The notes: generated by a model from the letters alone, not told the origin. Shown: positions 24,370 through 36,737, counted from the first letter of the stretch. The stretch: 64,000 nucleotides of DNA from Nemophila menziesii (GCA_029959085.1 JARWIR010000003.1:30147505-30211504); one strand, 5' to 3'. A program made the numbers and translations.

Positions 24370-25084
24370 GGTCCCAACAGTTAGGATATCTAAATTTCAC
24401 GCAGGGAACCTGGGTTCGATCTGAAAAACAAAGCAAGATACACAAAGTCACACACCGATAATACACATAGTCGATATAAATAGAATAACGCACCCCGATA
24501 TTTATACTGTTTAATATGTGTTTGTGTAAATGTACATCTATATTATAACACACTCTTTTTTTGAACGACCCAAATTTGCTAGATAAAGTACGGTTACGAT
24601 TGTCTAGGCCCCCTTAAATCACTCCAATCTAACAGTTCCATATTCGATCCACACATGCCTCTAAATTTTTTTTGGCCCAATGGTTTAGATATCTAACTTT
24701 CACCTAGGATACCTGGGTTCAATTCCATGTAGTGGAACAAACTTTTTTTTCCCATGAACAAACCATGAACCTTGAATCTTAAATCTTGAATTATGAACCA
24801 CGAACCATGGAGTTTGAACCTAAAACTTTTAACCATGTTATAACTTGTTTAAAAAAATGCAAGCAAGCAATATACAACAAATGTATTATAAGCATAGAGA
24901 CAAAAGTGTACAAGAAATTAAAAGTCATGAACCATAAATTAAAAATCATTTCCTTAACCTCAAACTTAAACTTAAATTTAAAATTAACCTCCACGTTAAA
25001 ACTTGAACCTTAAATATTAAACCTTAACCTTAACACTAAACCATTAACTTTTCCTTAAACCTTGAAATATAAGATGATTGACAC
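24370..25084. repeat. Composite repeat units with tRNA-like module and short hexamer tail
   Basis: After the solo LTR the interrupted unit continues, and a new one starts near 24538. At 24672-24730 a tRNA-like module has A-box-like CCCAATGGTTTAG and a B box GGGTTCAATTCC, followed by GAACAAACTTTTTTTT. Then come the TGCAAGCAAGCAATATAC and TGTATTATAAGCATAGAGAC segments shared with about 21000-21060. A short hexamer stretch (24950-25060) ends the block next to relic C. Confidence 0.55.
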
Positions 25085-26869
25085 ATTCTTATCCGCGTCA
25101 TAGTCAAGAAAAACGAAATCACATGAAAATGATAAAATTGCCTGCCTTGACGAGAAACTATTCTATCTTCCCTCTGGGATGGGAAATAGATCTATCATCC
25201 ATTTATAAGACCACAGTAGTAGGTCTCGCTTCCCCAATCTTCAATTTCTTGAACAATGATCTAGGCATGAGATTGCTACTCGTACCTAAATCACATAAGG
25301 CTCTCCCAGTCCATTCTTCACCAATAAAAATAGTAATATTAAAACTCCTGGGATCCTTCAGCTTTGGTGGCACCTTGCTTTGGCGAACCGCAATGTAATT
25401 CTAAGGTAGATTAACCATTTACCCTTCAATGTACTTGCATTTGTTGGATAGAACATCCATCACGAATTTTAGATATTTTGGCATACGTTGGATGACTTCC
25501 ACAAACGGTAAATTAATTCGCAATTTTCTCACTATGTCCACAAACTTCTTGTACTCTTTGTCATTGCCCTTATTGTGAACACGTGAAGGGAATAGTGAAT
25601 TAGGTCAATTTCCGTACATAACTATATCTTTCTTCTTTTGTTATACCTGTGTCTTCTTAACATTTTCAATAATACTCACCGACTCAACTCTTTCTTCAAC
25701 ACATTATCAACCCAATCCTCAACAGTTACCTCATATAAATTTTGCTCTTGAGATTATTTCTCTTTTGCAACTTCTACTTCACTAGGCTTAGTCAATGGTG
25801 GTTCTACAAATTTTCCACTTCGAAGGCCGATTACCTTACACACGTCATATCCACCAAGATTCTCACCATTTTGTATTAACTTGACTTCATTGTTCGTACC
25901 TGGGCCTAAGTGTAGCGGAGGAGCTTGTTGATTTTTATCATGATGGGACTCCAATTGGGTTACTTGATTCCCCAGCATTTGTAATGCAGTGGATTGATTG
26001 CTGAATTTTTCATTAAGAGCTCGTATGTTCTCATGTGTCATCACCATAAATGATTTCATGGGTTCTTGTGTTATCTCCATAAAAAATGTCATTGTTTGTT
26101 GAAGCTATGTATTGGAGGATTCTTATGGATGTTATGGTAATGACACTGTAGCTTGATTCCCATTATAAATCAAGGGGTGAAGTGCGTGACTCCCATAAGC
26201 TTGTTCACTCAGATAAAAATTTTGAGGTGTCACTTGATAAATATTCTCTTGGGGTCGAGGCTGATATAAGTTGCCTTTATAAGAGACCCCATTTGTAATT
26301 GATTGTTGGAAATGATTACTTTGGTGATAATTATAGAAATTTCCTTGTATTTCCCATGGAATAATCATGGGTTTTATTTATGACCTTCACCTCGAAATTC
26401 CTGCCTTGGAAGCTCTCTTTATCAAGCATAGTGAGATGCTTTAATTGATGTTCCGAGCTAGAACCCTTATCACCCACCTTAGTATTACCACCTACTTGTG
26501 ACGTACGTCTCGTGGCTCGCAATTTTGGCCAACTTCTTTCACTATCTTTTATTTTCTCCATATAACTCGCGGCTTGAATAGGATCCATTATTACAAAACC
26601 ACCACCACCGAGACTATCGACTCGTAATATTAAACTCTCATCACGTCCCTTGTAAAACATAGATAGCTGTATCAAAAGAGTGTACCCATGAAGAGCGCAC
26701 CTTATCAATTGTTATTGGAATCTTGTCCATGTTTCTCCTAGACTTTCACCAACTTCTTGTTTGAAATTTGCAAGATTTACTTGATCTTTTATCCTTATGC
26801 TTTGCGGATAGAAATGGTCCAAAAATATTATTTAAAGTGCATCCAATTTGGGATGGCCTTGGATGGTTG
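25085..26869 (-). pseudogene. Relic C: Athila-like Gag (C-terminal part) and protease, broken
   Basis: The minus strand carries, in order from 26869 leftwards, Gag pieces homologous to the A-family Gag (CALHGYTLLIQLSMFYKG, then VDSLGGGGFVIMDPIQAA and ERSWP at 26331-26708), a Q-rich segment (26132-26368), a coiled-coil-like piece (25754-26092), and an aspartic protease with CDLGTSSNLMPRSLF near 25270-25215. Stops and frameshifts separate them. It breaks off at about 25085 against hexamer-type repeats, so RT and everything 3' of it are missing. The N-terminal Gag continues at 36262 on the other side of nested element A1. Confidence 0.8.
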
Positions 26870-26874
26870 ACGGT
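26870..26874. repeat. Target-site duplication of A1, left copy
   Basis: ACGGT here is repeated exactly at 36262-36266, bracketing element A1 inside relic C. Confidence 0.9.
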
Positions 26875-28400
26875 TGATGTCTGTGATAGATTTATGTTAA
26901 GATGAGACATCATTTTTAGTGATTTAGAAGTCTTTCTAATTGATTTTTTTTAAGAAATAGTGCACTTTCCTATTTTGAGTCTTGATTTAGTAAAATAATA
27001 TTTTTAGAGCATATTGGGTTTAATTATTTATTTAGTGTGAAGCTTTAAAGATAATTATGGAGATTAATTAGTGTCCAAGTCAAAGACTAAAAGATATGGA
27101 AAGAGATAAGCATGGTAATTGGAGATAAGTAAAGATAAGCGAAAAACATGGAAAAGGAAAAGCTGCCTTAAATCTGAATTTCTGCATCTACGACCACAAA
27201 TCAGCTTATATCTCAAAATCGGTGTGGAATTTGGAGAAACGGTCAAGAGAAAAGTTGAATATCTTTCCGAGACGATGAATTTCGACTACTCATACGTGTC
27301 AAATGGATGAGTATTGAAGCTTCTAGGACCAAAACAAAAACGGGCCTGATTTCATGTTTTAGGGTTACGAATTTGAGTTGGGCTTGGAGTCCATTATTTA
27401 CATTCTCCTTCAAGAAAACGAATTAGGTCTTCTAAACACCTATAAATACACCCTTATATCACTTGTAAATCATCCTTGCCTCATAGTAATTAGTTCTTAA
27501 GGTTTTATTCATCAAAGTTATTGTAGAGAGCAAGATGATGTCTTTTATTATTTCTTTTAGTTTATTTCCTTCAGGTATGAAATAAACTTCCCATAGCTTG
27601 GGTTTTGCATCATGTATAATATATGAATTCTATTTTCTTTCTATCTAAGTTTCTTTGGGAATTACATGTTTTAATCTGATATTAGCTTCTTACCTATATA
27701 TTTGTTTATGTGTTTTGAATTATTGCCTGTCCTAGAACTGATCACTTTAGGCTTTCTTAATAGTAATTAGATGATCACCTTAGCTGGGTGTCTAATTATT
27801 GAAACACCACACAACGTCTAGTGTCGATATTGGTCCTGACAACACTAATTCTAACTAGATGGTTATTAGGGTATGATTTAATCACTATCACCATGTATGG
27901 AAATTGATTGCTTAGGGCCTTGGTAGCGCTTGTAAACCCTATTTGAACCAGCCGCATGGTGTGTCTGTAGCTCCCTTAGTCGCTCTCAAGGTCTAAGATA
28001 TGGGAATTTAGAATTTTGACTAAGTATTTAAGAGCTAATTATCTCCATTATTATCTAGATTTAATAGAAAGAATTAGAAGGATTAATGCATACTAGCAAA
28101 ACCTAAGCTATACTTCTCATCTCATATTTCTTCGTATTTAATTTACTGTCTTTATTTTCCTTAGTTTAATTTAGTAATCTCGAATAATTCCTTTTATTTT
28201 ACTGTCTTTTAATTAATTACTTCTTACTCGTTATTTCTACCCATTCGATTAACACACTAAGTCCCTGAGAACGAACTCAACTTATCATTAAAACTTGCAT
28301 TCGTCCTGTAATACTTGCAGTACTGTGCCTGTCTAGGGTGAGAGTGCGTTGTTTTCTGACTTATTATTTATCTTATTTTATCACACCCTAGGCGACACCA
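26875..28400 (+). repeat. 5' LTR of A1
   Basis: This LTR is 1526 bp, starts TGATGTCT and ends GGCGACACCA. Relative to A2 it lacks 8 bases (CCTCATTT) in the terminal hairpin loop region. It contains the TATA box at 27441-27448, the leader ATG codons at 27535-27540 and the candidate splice donor at 27574/27575. Confidence 0.9.
27441..27448 (+). promoter_or_regulatory. LTR TATA box (A1)
   Basis: TATAAATA in an ACACCTATAAATACACCC context, conserved in all A-type LTRs here (51701, 60034 and about 35305). Transcription should start about 30 bases downstream. Confidence 0.65.
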
Positions 28401-28406
28401 AGTTTT

Positions 28407-28424
28407 TGGCGCCGCTGCCGGGGA
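28407..28424 (+). promoter_or_regulatory. Primer-binding site of A1 (tRNA-Asp type)
   Basis: TGGCGCCGCTGCCGGGGA lies 6 bases after the LTR end. It is complementary, with one mismatch, to the 3' end of plant tRNA-Asp, the primer type known for Athila elements. It is identical in A2. Confidence 0.8.
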
Positions 28425-28535
28425 CTTGTGTCTCGTTAGCGTGTGGGTTATCTGTTTTTACTTAATTTTTATTTTTCAGTATTTAGTTTTTGTTTTTCCG
28501 GATTTACGCTTTTGGTTTGCTTTAGTCTTTTTCAG

Positions 28536-31441
28536 GTTTCACAGTGTTTAATTCTTGGCCTCCTTTACCGGAGCCTGAGAGGAGCTTTAGATCTTATAAT
28601 AAACGTGTTCGTGAGGAAAGAGCCTTAAGAAGAGCTATGGCAGGCGTACAAGATCCGTTAGATCCACAACTTCTGATCCCACCTGGAGGATTACCATACT
28701 TTGCACCAGGAGGACCACCACCACTTATCCCACCTGGTGGACAACAACAAGGGAAACAACAAGGTCAACAACAGGGACAACACCCATTAGGAAGAGGTAA
28801 CGGGCAAAACAATGTTAATCAGAACCGAGTTGAACAAGACCTTCCTGGCCTCCGAGTGCCGTTTCATGTTCAACTGATAGCTTACCGTCCTCCGGAGATC
28901 CAAAACATCAAATTTCGACCCGATCCGGGCATGCTCAGTCAGTTTCAAAGTTTTGGACTCTACAGTGGTACAGCAATTCAAGATCCGGTAAGAGCGATTC
29001 AGAAGTTCATGCAGATTTGTGATGCTTATGTTACTCCAGGCATTACACGCGAGCAACTGTATTGTCATATGTTTTCGTTCTTTCTGACCGGTAGAGCTGG
29101 TGAGTGGCTAGATAGGCAACCACCAGGGACAATTAATTCATGGACTGAACTTCAAGCCGCTTTCTTTAACCGTTTTTATCCGAAGAGTATGAGACTCAAA
29201 GACCAAAGCGAGCTTGCAAAGTTTTGTCAAGAAGATGGAGAAGCAGTAGGAGAAGCATGGACAAGGTTTCAACAGAAGTTAGCTAGATGTCCGCTCCATG
29301 GTTATACCCCCTCTCTACAGTTAGATATATTTTATGAAGGTATCAACGAAGCAGGTATATTGAAGGTGGATAACATTGGAAAAGGGAATTTCGTGTCCAT
29401 GGACCCTATTGAGGCTACCGAGGTTTTGGAGAATATTATTGAACAAGAAAGGAGTTGGCCATCTTCGCGAGATCCTGTTACAAAAACCCGAGGTACGCTT
29501 CCTTTAGACGCAAAAACTGCAAACTCACCTCAAATATCCGTATTAGAGAATCAAATCAAAGAACTTAAGCTAGAGATGAAGAGAAATTTAGCCACAGCAA
29601 ATGTAGTGCAAGAAGCACAAGGTTGTCAACAATGTGGGGTTAATAATAATACTTGGGAAGAGTGCGAAGGAAATCCACAATCTGTTTATTTCATATCCAA
29701 CCGAGGAGGTTATCAATTTGGTAACCGAAACCATCCGGGTATGCAGTATTCAAATCCTCAGGGGGCTGCTAATCCTGGTCATTATCAACCGCGTCCCCAG
29801 AACAACTTTTTCCAATCAAGAGGTCAATATCAAAATCAATATCAGAATAGACCTGCTCTCCCACAATAACCTGTTCAAGATGCCTATGCCGATTCATTAG
29901 ATCAGAAAGCCTTACCTCATTATCCTCAAGAGGGAACTACGGATAATCAACAATTAGCAAAAGTTTTGGACCGTTTGACCACGAGTATGAACGCTCAGGG
30001 CGAGATGTTACGAGGACAAGGAGCTTCAATTCAGATTTTAGGTACTCAAGTAGAACAAATGAACAAAGTTCTAACAAACATTATGGAACAAAAAGAATTG
30101 AAGGCTATCGAAAGAGGTGATGACAATGTTGGGTTCGAAGCTTGTAAGGCTATTTGCCTTGAAATTGAAGAAGACAAGAAGGAAGTACCACATGCTGCCG
30201 TTAGTGCCATGGAGGTTCCGAGTACCGACGAAGAACCAACCAAGTCTAGCCCCGTGGAATCTAACTGTTCTGAGAGTGATGTGGAGGACGATTCAGAAAA
30301 ATCCAAATTTATACAGCTTCTGAAGGATATGCAAGAGGAGATTAGATCGGTTATGGACTTTCAAGCTGAGCTGGCTAAAAAGAAAGAGGAAGAAGCCTCA
30401 AAGGAGGAACCAAGATTTGAAGTTGAAGTTGCACCTGCTGTGCAAGAAGAGAAAGAAGAAGAGAAGGTGGAATCGCCACCTGTTGTTCAAACAGTGTCAC
30501 CAACTATTCCTGATACAAATCCAAAGGATGCCACTGAACTCAAGACATTTGTGGAGGCGTACACTCTTGAAAATATCAACTCCCTAATGCTTGAGATTGA
30601 GAAGAAAGGGCTTACACCGCAACAAGTTTGTACGCAAGTTATTCCTAAGAAAGAAGCGAGTGTAGAAGCACCAAGAGAGAACCTGAGAGTCTCAAGAAGA
30701 AGTGAAAGAGAGTTACCAACGGAGCTCAAAGATCCAGGAAGTTTTAACCTTCCTATTCAAATAAATGGTATGCTCAAAGTGAAAGCTATGTATGATGTGG
30801 GTTCTAGTGTGAATCTTATGCCTAAGTCCGTGTTCGAGAGACTTGGACTTCAGAAATCAGAGAAAGCTCCAGTGAAGTTGCAGTTCGCTGACAACTCAGT
30901 TACCAAGACATGGGGAACAGTGGAGGACGTCCTAGTCCGAGCAGGTAGTATCTCCATCCCTACTGACTTTGTTATACTTGAGTTTGATGCAGACAAGCAG
31001 GTCCCAATCATACTTGGACGGCCTTTCATGGCCACAAGTCAAAGTGTCATCAACTTCCAAGAAGGGACCATTACCCTTCATGCTAAGAACGTATCCGAGA
31101 CCTTCTATCTCTTGGGTAAGAAACCAAGGAAGTTAGATCCCACTGTTCCTGTCATCCACAGCCTTTCACATCACAAAGTCCCTCCACAGAAGATCCACTT
31201 AAAAATTGTGGATACTGAGCCAAACATTGAGTTTGGGGTTGGCCATGAAGTTCTATGGAAAGCTCACCAACGCGAAAATAGGCCACGTAGTTTCAAAGAC
31301 CCGTGGATGGGACCATTCATTGTCACTAAGGTTGTTTCAGCCAAGGTGATAGAAATCCGACCCAAGAAGGGGATCGAGCGCAGATTAGTTGATGTTCATA
31401 GCCCAACTCGTTGTTGGGGAGGCTATATTCGCAAATCTTGA
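28536..31441 (+). pseudogene. A1 Gag-protease-integrase C-terminus polyprotein, one internal stop
   Basis: It is one reading frame interrupted by TAA at 29867-29869, where A2 has CAA. Domains: Gag core around FRPDPGMLSQF to ERSWP; a knuckle-like CQQCGVNNNTWEEC whose histidine position is asparagine; an acidic, E/K-rich linker; a retroviral-type protease with YDVGSSVNLMP and IILGRPFMATSQ; then directly an integrase C-terminal segment with WMGPFIVTKV. The expected RT, RNase H and integrase core between protease and this tail are missing. The first ATG (28637) lies 31 codons inside conserved sequence. The frame opens at a splice-acceptor-like CTTTTTCAG ending at 28535. Confidence 0.85.
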
Positions 31442-31669
31442 TAGAGGTAACGCGTCTAACTTTAAAAGACGTTAAATAAAAGTGTTGTATGGGAGACAAC
31501 CCGCAATTTTTTTTATGTTTATACGCTTTTTACGTTTTTAGTTGTGTTTAGTTTAGTTGTTTTTAGCTGATATTGCATATTTGAGAAAGGTATTAGTTTT
31601 TTTGATGCTTAGGTATTGGAGAAATCGAGTTCGGGAGGAGAAAACAAAATTTTACGGAAAATTCAGACT

Positions 31670-31915
31670 GCCTCTGCGGTACACCGGACCATACCTGCGG
31701 TACACCGCAGAGTAGAAAACACGTGCCCACGGGATGAAGACTCGGGTTTTTGGTCGAGAAGAAAAAAAATCAGAGTTTCAGGTCCGGTACACCGCAGGAT
31801 CAGAAACCCGTGACCACGGGTAGAGGCCACGCGTTTTTTGCCGAACATCAAAATTTAAAGAGCTTCAGGTCCGGTAAACCGGACCCTAGCCCCGGTACAC
31901 CGCACCGCGCCGCTG
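31670..31915 (+). repeat. GC-rich palindromic repeat array of A1
   Basis: About 2.5 units of 80-110 bp carry GCGGTACACCG, TCCGGTACACCGCAGG and CCCGTGACCACGGG palindromes. The array lies between the two ORFs, at the same place as the larger array in A2, in otherwise AT-rich sequence. No convincing coding pattern is shared with A2. Confidence 0.7.
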
Positions 31916-32351
31916 GAGAGAATTTTTTTTCCGTTTTTAGGTTATAAAAGGAGGAGGATTGGTATTATTTCGAATTATTAATCCTTAAGCCTCTCTTTCT
32001 TCTCCAAACCTCTCCCAACTCCATTAAAGCTCATTCAAACCTTCCCCAAACATCAAAACATTACCCAATCATCATAAAAACACATCAAAGCTTCTCTCCA
32101 CATCATTACAAAGGAGATTCAAGCACCAAATTCTCACCAAACACATTGAAATTGAAGAATCAAAAGCTTAAATTTTCAAAATTCATCCTACAATTTCTTA
32201 AATCCATACCAATCCATCAAGAATTCATCTTACCCACATAGAGATTCATTATCATCTCACCTTTACTAAACCAAATCAAGCTTGTTCAACCAATAATTCA
32301 AAAGTTCAAATCTCAAGAGTTGTTGAAGCTTTGAGTTGGGCGTCAATTGAG

Positions 32352-33563
32352 ATGACTAAGAGAACAGAAACATTAGCTAACAAGAGGGAGATGAAGAAAA
32401 GCAAGGTATTGGGTTCAATTGAGAAGAAATCAAATAACAAAGGTTCTAGTTCCAAAGCTAAGGGTAAAATCGACGATATGGAAGATGGAGGTAAGCTATC
32501 TATGTTTGATTCAATGGGAAAAAGGCTTTACTTTTACTCAAAGGAGAAAACACAATCTCTTCCCTTCAAAGGTCCTACACCCATGGATAAAGAGAAAGCT
32601 TCAAAGGCCTTGAAAGCTTCTGCAGAAAAACAACTAAAGGAACTACCTTTTGCTTATGAGAAAATATTCAATGAAGAAGTTGGTGCAGGAGAATATAAGA
32701 GATTCTTGGAGCTTGGTGAAAAAATTGGGTTGGTCTACATTCATGGTAAGACGTTCTAAATTATGTCATGAGTTAGTCTTAGAATTCTATTTAGGCCTCT
32801 TTAGCCGAGATAGTAAAGGTTGAGTTCCGATTAGAGGAAAGTTAGTTCCTTTCACAGTTAATGAGATTAGAAACCACTTCAAGTTTAAAAATTAATTGGA
32901 TATTGCAAGTATAGTGAAGCGGTTGCTAAATGAAAAATCTTTGATGAGGAATTACTTTTTGAGCATGTTTTAGACAAGGAGAAAGTGCAATCACATAAGG
33001 TAGAATTAAAGGCACCTAGGCCTTACAAATATTTTGAATCGGATGCGAGAGTTTGGCACAATTTCCTTATTCCTAATGTCTTTGGAAACACACGAACTTT
33101 GGATGTGACTAAGAAGAACGCTCTACTGTTGAATTGTATTTTGAGAGGAGAATAAGTGGATGTGGCACAGTTGATCTTTTAGGAGGTGATGTGATTTTCG
33201 GTCTCTCCTAAATCAGTTTATAATGTTAAATTTCCTACTATGATCACGTGTCTTGTGCAAAAAGCGAATGTTATATTGGGTGAAGAAGAGAAACTCGAGT
33301 TTAAGAAGAGTTATATTGATAATGCTTGGATTATGAAAGTCTTGAGAGGAGCGGTTTCTACGCAAATCTCAAAAGAAGAAAAGGAGCAAAGTTGGCAACA
33401 GAAGATGGATGAGCGTTTAAACAATTTCGAAGCAGCGCAAACTTCCTTATCCAATGATGTGGCACAAATCAAAGCCAATCAAGTGCACATCATGAAACTC
33501 CTTGAGCAATTAAGGAAAGATCAAGCAAATCCTACCTTGGATGTCGATAATGTGAGGCAATAG
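32352..33563 (+). pseudogene. A1 second ORF, frameshifted
   Basis: It is homologous throughout to the intact A2 ORF (56705-57898). The A1 copy starts at ATG 32352. One extra A in the run near 32717-32724 shifts the frame, giving a stop at 32759. Further stops follow (for example GAATAAGTGG near 33150) before the original frame is readable again from 33240 to 33563, including the C-terminal coiled coil. Confidence 0.85.
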
Positions 33564-35160
33564 CCTCGAGAGAATGTTCTCTTTCTTCCTTACCATTTCT
33601 GTAAATGTTTTTATCTGCTAATTTTAATTTCTGTTTCAAGTCTTTTTCGAGTCGTGGGGACACGGCTCATTTTTGAGTTGGGGGTGTGGGGATTTGTTGT
33701 CTCTCATCTCCATTTTTCTGTTTTTAGGTAGGAATTAAAATTTTTGATACATGGGAATTAGATGTATAGTGTGTTTAATAGCTTGAAAGCATAAGCTCAG
33801 TGAATTGATGATAGTAAGTAGTATGTTTATGAGCTATGTTATTTGTATGCTTTGAGTATTTGCAGGAAAACACACATTGAGAGTAAAGAAATGATTAGTG
33901 AGCAATGCGATAGAAAGTATGTTTGATCTCAGGGAACCTTGAGAAGTGTGTAGGCCGTGAGATCCAAGCTAGTTGACAAACCCAATTGATGAAAGTGCTA
34001 AAGGTAAGAAAATAACGCAATTACATGGTGTAGAAAGTGATTAAGGCAGTTCTTTCATATTGAAGCCACTTGAAGCCTTTTTATACCATCTCACCTTGTT
34101 AGTTGAGTTTATATGCTATATCCTTTTCATCCCCTTCTAGCCTTTCTAAAGCTTTTTATCGAAACACGTTATAAGCCATATCCCTTTAGATTATAGGACT
34201 TTTTCATATGACCCGCACTCGAATCGCGATGCATAGATAGTTATTTTAGAGCTTGAGTTTGGGATGGTGGGTCCACCATTATGGGAATTGTTATTGGGAT
34301 GGGATTTTTGAGCTTATTAATTGTGCTCTGTTCTTTATATTGATGATGATTCATAGATTGTTATTGTAACCCTTTGCCGGGGTAATAGTGAATGAAAAAG
34401 AAGCTACGAGCTAAAATTTGCCAACAAGGGCATAAAAAGAATATATATATATATGAGAAAAATAGCGTGATATCTCAACATTAAAAAGAGAGTCATAGCT
34501 ATACAAAAGAAAAAAATTGATTTGAAAAGAAAATATATATATATATATTCGAACCGGCGAAGTGGAATTTTAATGTGAACATCTTATGCTTTAATTCGGT
34601 TATTGGGGATGCTAAATTGTGCATCAAAGAATTCATTAGGTTGAGTGAGAAACGATTTATGAGAGTAACTCAAGCTCTAGGGCGATTCATTGATGGCTAA
34701 GTGAGGAGAGAGCCAAAAGCTCACTCTAAATTATCCAAATATACTATCATACCGTCCCTAAGCCTAAATTACAACCTTAAAGACCTTTTGATTCTTTGCT
34801 ATGTAATCGAGAAGTGATTGAACCAATAAAGAGTAGTTAAGTGGATCTTTGGATACTAGTGAAGTTCGATGAACAATCTATAGCTTCCTTGGTGAACTGA
34901 GTAAAGTTCCTCTCCTTCTTACATTGCAAAGCTAATCTAATCTTGAATTCAAGCCGTGTTGACTGTGGATATGAGAAGTGTACAGGTTTTTAGTTTTTAA
35001 ATATTATTACATGAAATTTTCTGAGTATTTGTTTTGAGTCTATTCTCCATATTCTTCTATCTTCTGTCTTCTGTGCTTAATTGACCTAGATGTGTATTTA
35101 GAGACTTCCCTTTGTTTTTATCTTTATTGTATTGGGACGATACAACTTTGAGTTGGGCGT
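33564..35160 (+). mobile_element. A1 3' untranslated tail with two polypurine-like motifs
   Basis: No coding sequence is seen. A polypurine-like TTTGAGTTGGGGGT (33672-33685) is followed by a region resembling an LTR start (GTTGTCTCTCATCTCC). The terminal polypurine tract is TTTGAGTTGGGCGT at 35147-35160. Between them is a conserved tail with TAACCCTTTGCCGGGG and short AT microsatellites (34441-34456 and 34533-34548). Confidence 0.7.
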
Positions 35161-36261
35161 CTGTGAATTGGGGGTGTGGGGATTCGTTGTCTCTCATCTC
35201 CATTTTTCTGATTTCATGTTTTAGGGCTACGAATTTGAGTTGGGCTTGAAGTCCATTACTTAGCTTCTCCTTCAAGAAAACGAAATAGGTCTTCTAAACA
35301 CCTATAAATACACCCTTATATCACTTGTAAATCATCCTTTCCTCATAGTAATTAGTTCTTAAGGTTTTATTCATCAAAGTTATTGTAGAGAGGAAGATGA
35401 TGTCTTTTATTATTTCTTTTAGTTTGTTTCCTTCAGGTATGAACTAAACCTCCCATAGCTTGGGTTTTGCATCATGTATAATCTATGAATTCTATTTTCT
35501 TTCTATCTAAGTTTCTTTGGGAATTACATGTTTTAATCTGATATTAGCTTCTTACCTATATATTTGTTTATGTGTTTTGAATTATTGCCTGTCCTAGAAC
35601 TGATCACTTTAGACTTTCTTAATAGTAATTAGATGATCACCTTAGCTGGGTGTCTAATTATTGAAACACCACATAACGTCTAGTGTCGATATTGGTCCTG
35701 ACAACACTAATTGTAACTAGATAGTCATTAGGGTATGATTTAATCACTATCACCATGTATGGAAATTGATTGCTTAGGGCCTTGGTAGCGCTTGTAAACC
35801 CTATTTGAATCAGCCTCGTGGTGTGTCCGTAGCCCCCTTTGTCGCTCTCAAGGTCTAAGGTATGGGAATTTAGAATCCTGACTAAGTATTTAAGAGCTAA
35901 TTATCTCCCTTATTAACTAGATTTAATAGAAAGAATTAGAAGGATTAGTGCATACTAGCAAAACCTAAGCTATACTTCTCATCTCATATTTCTTCGTATT
36001 TAATTTACTGTCTTTATTTTCCTTTGTTTAATTTAGTAATCTCGAATTTATTCCTTTTATTTTACTGTCTTTTAATTAATTACTTCTTACTCGTTATTTC
36101 TACCCATTCGATTAACACACTAAGTCCCTGAGAACGAACTCAACCTATCATTAAAACTTGCATTCGTCCTGTAATACTTGCAGTAGTGTCTGTCTAGGGT
36201 GAGAGTGCGTTGTTTTCTGACTTATTATTTATCTTATTTTATCACACCCTAGGCGACACCA
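35161..36261 (+). repeat. Hybrid, 5'-truncated 3' LTR of A1
   Basis: After the polypurine tract the expected LTR start is absent. Instead 35171-35210 copies the internal sequence 33681-33720 (39 of 40 matching). It joins at the shared bases CTG to LTR position 27349, and the rest of the LTR (35211-36261) is normal to its GACACCA end. The first 474 bp of the LTR are missing. The TATA box and downstream leader are kept. Confidence 0.85.
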
Positions 36262-36266
36262 ACGGT
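36262..36266. repeat. Target-site duplication of A1, right copy
   Basis: ACGGT, identical to 26870-26874. Confidence 0.9.
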
Positions 36267-36713
36267 CTAGCCACTCACTTGGATCCCTGGTTCAAAAGAA
36301 TTGGAACATGAAATAATACCTTTTCCCCGTGTAACGCCTTGAGTGATGTAGGCGTCACAAATTTGCATGAAATTTTGAATAGCTCGTAAAGGATATTCGT
36401 GAGTGGCTCAACTATAATTTTTGTAGCTCATGAATTGACTAAGCATGCCCTAGTTGACCTTGAAATTGACGGCTTAAATGGTTGGAAGGTGAATCCCAAA
36501 GGTTGAACTCTATACGGAATACCTTGAACTTGATAATTTTGACCATTTGGTGGATTCCCTCCATTCACATTTATAGCGGCCATCTCTCTTCTTTGATCAT
36601 TTGATATTATACTTGTTAAATCTGTAGAGAGACAAAAAAAAAAATACAAAGTAAAATAAAAAACAACTAAATGCTACCATACAATCAACAAATATAAAAA
36701 TATAACGATATAG
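36262..36713 (-). pseudogene. Relic C: Athila-like Gag, N-terminal part, and leader
   Basis: The minus strand continues the Gag of relic C interrupted by A1. It includes NPPNGQNYQVQGIPYRVQPL and TFQPFKPSISRS before a stop, in the position of the A-family VQPIGYRPPEIPN region, then frame-shifted remnants up to 36262. The N-terminus and untranslated leader reach the primer site at 36714. Confidence 0.7.
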
Positions 36714-36731
36714 TCCCCGACAGGGGCGCCA
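36714..36731 (-). promoter_or_regulatory. Primer-binding site of relic C
   Basis: The minus strand reads TGGCGCCCCTGTCGGGGA, two bases from the A1/A2 primer site. It sits a few bases after the LTR end (GACGACA) and fixes C as a minus-strand element with its 5' LTR to the right. Confidence 0.75.
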
Positions 36732-36737
36732 AAAAGT

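Larger units (their letters stand above)
26875..36261 (+). mobile_element. Non-autonomous Athila-like element A1 (9.4 kb)
   Basis: It is bounded by exact 5-bp duplications (ACGGT). Order: 5' LTR 26875-28400, primer site, Gag-protease-integrase-tail ORF, GC-rich repeat array, second ORF, long tail, polypurine tract, truncated hybrid 3' LTR to 36261. RT, RNase H and the integrase core are absent. By eye the shared LTR parts differ at about 35 of 1050 sites, so it is clearly older than A2. Both ORFs are damaged. It sits in the Gag region of relic C. Confidence 0.9.

Noticed and set aside
24672..24740. A functional tRNA gene
   Set aside because: A-box and B-box words are present, but no complete cloverleaf with acceptor stem can be drawn, and related modules recur in the repeat block, fitting a SINE-like or composite repeat.
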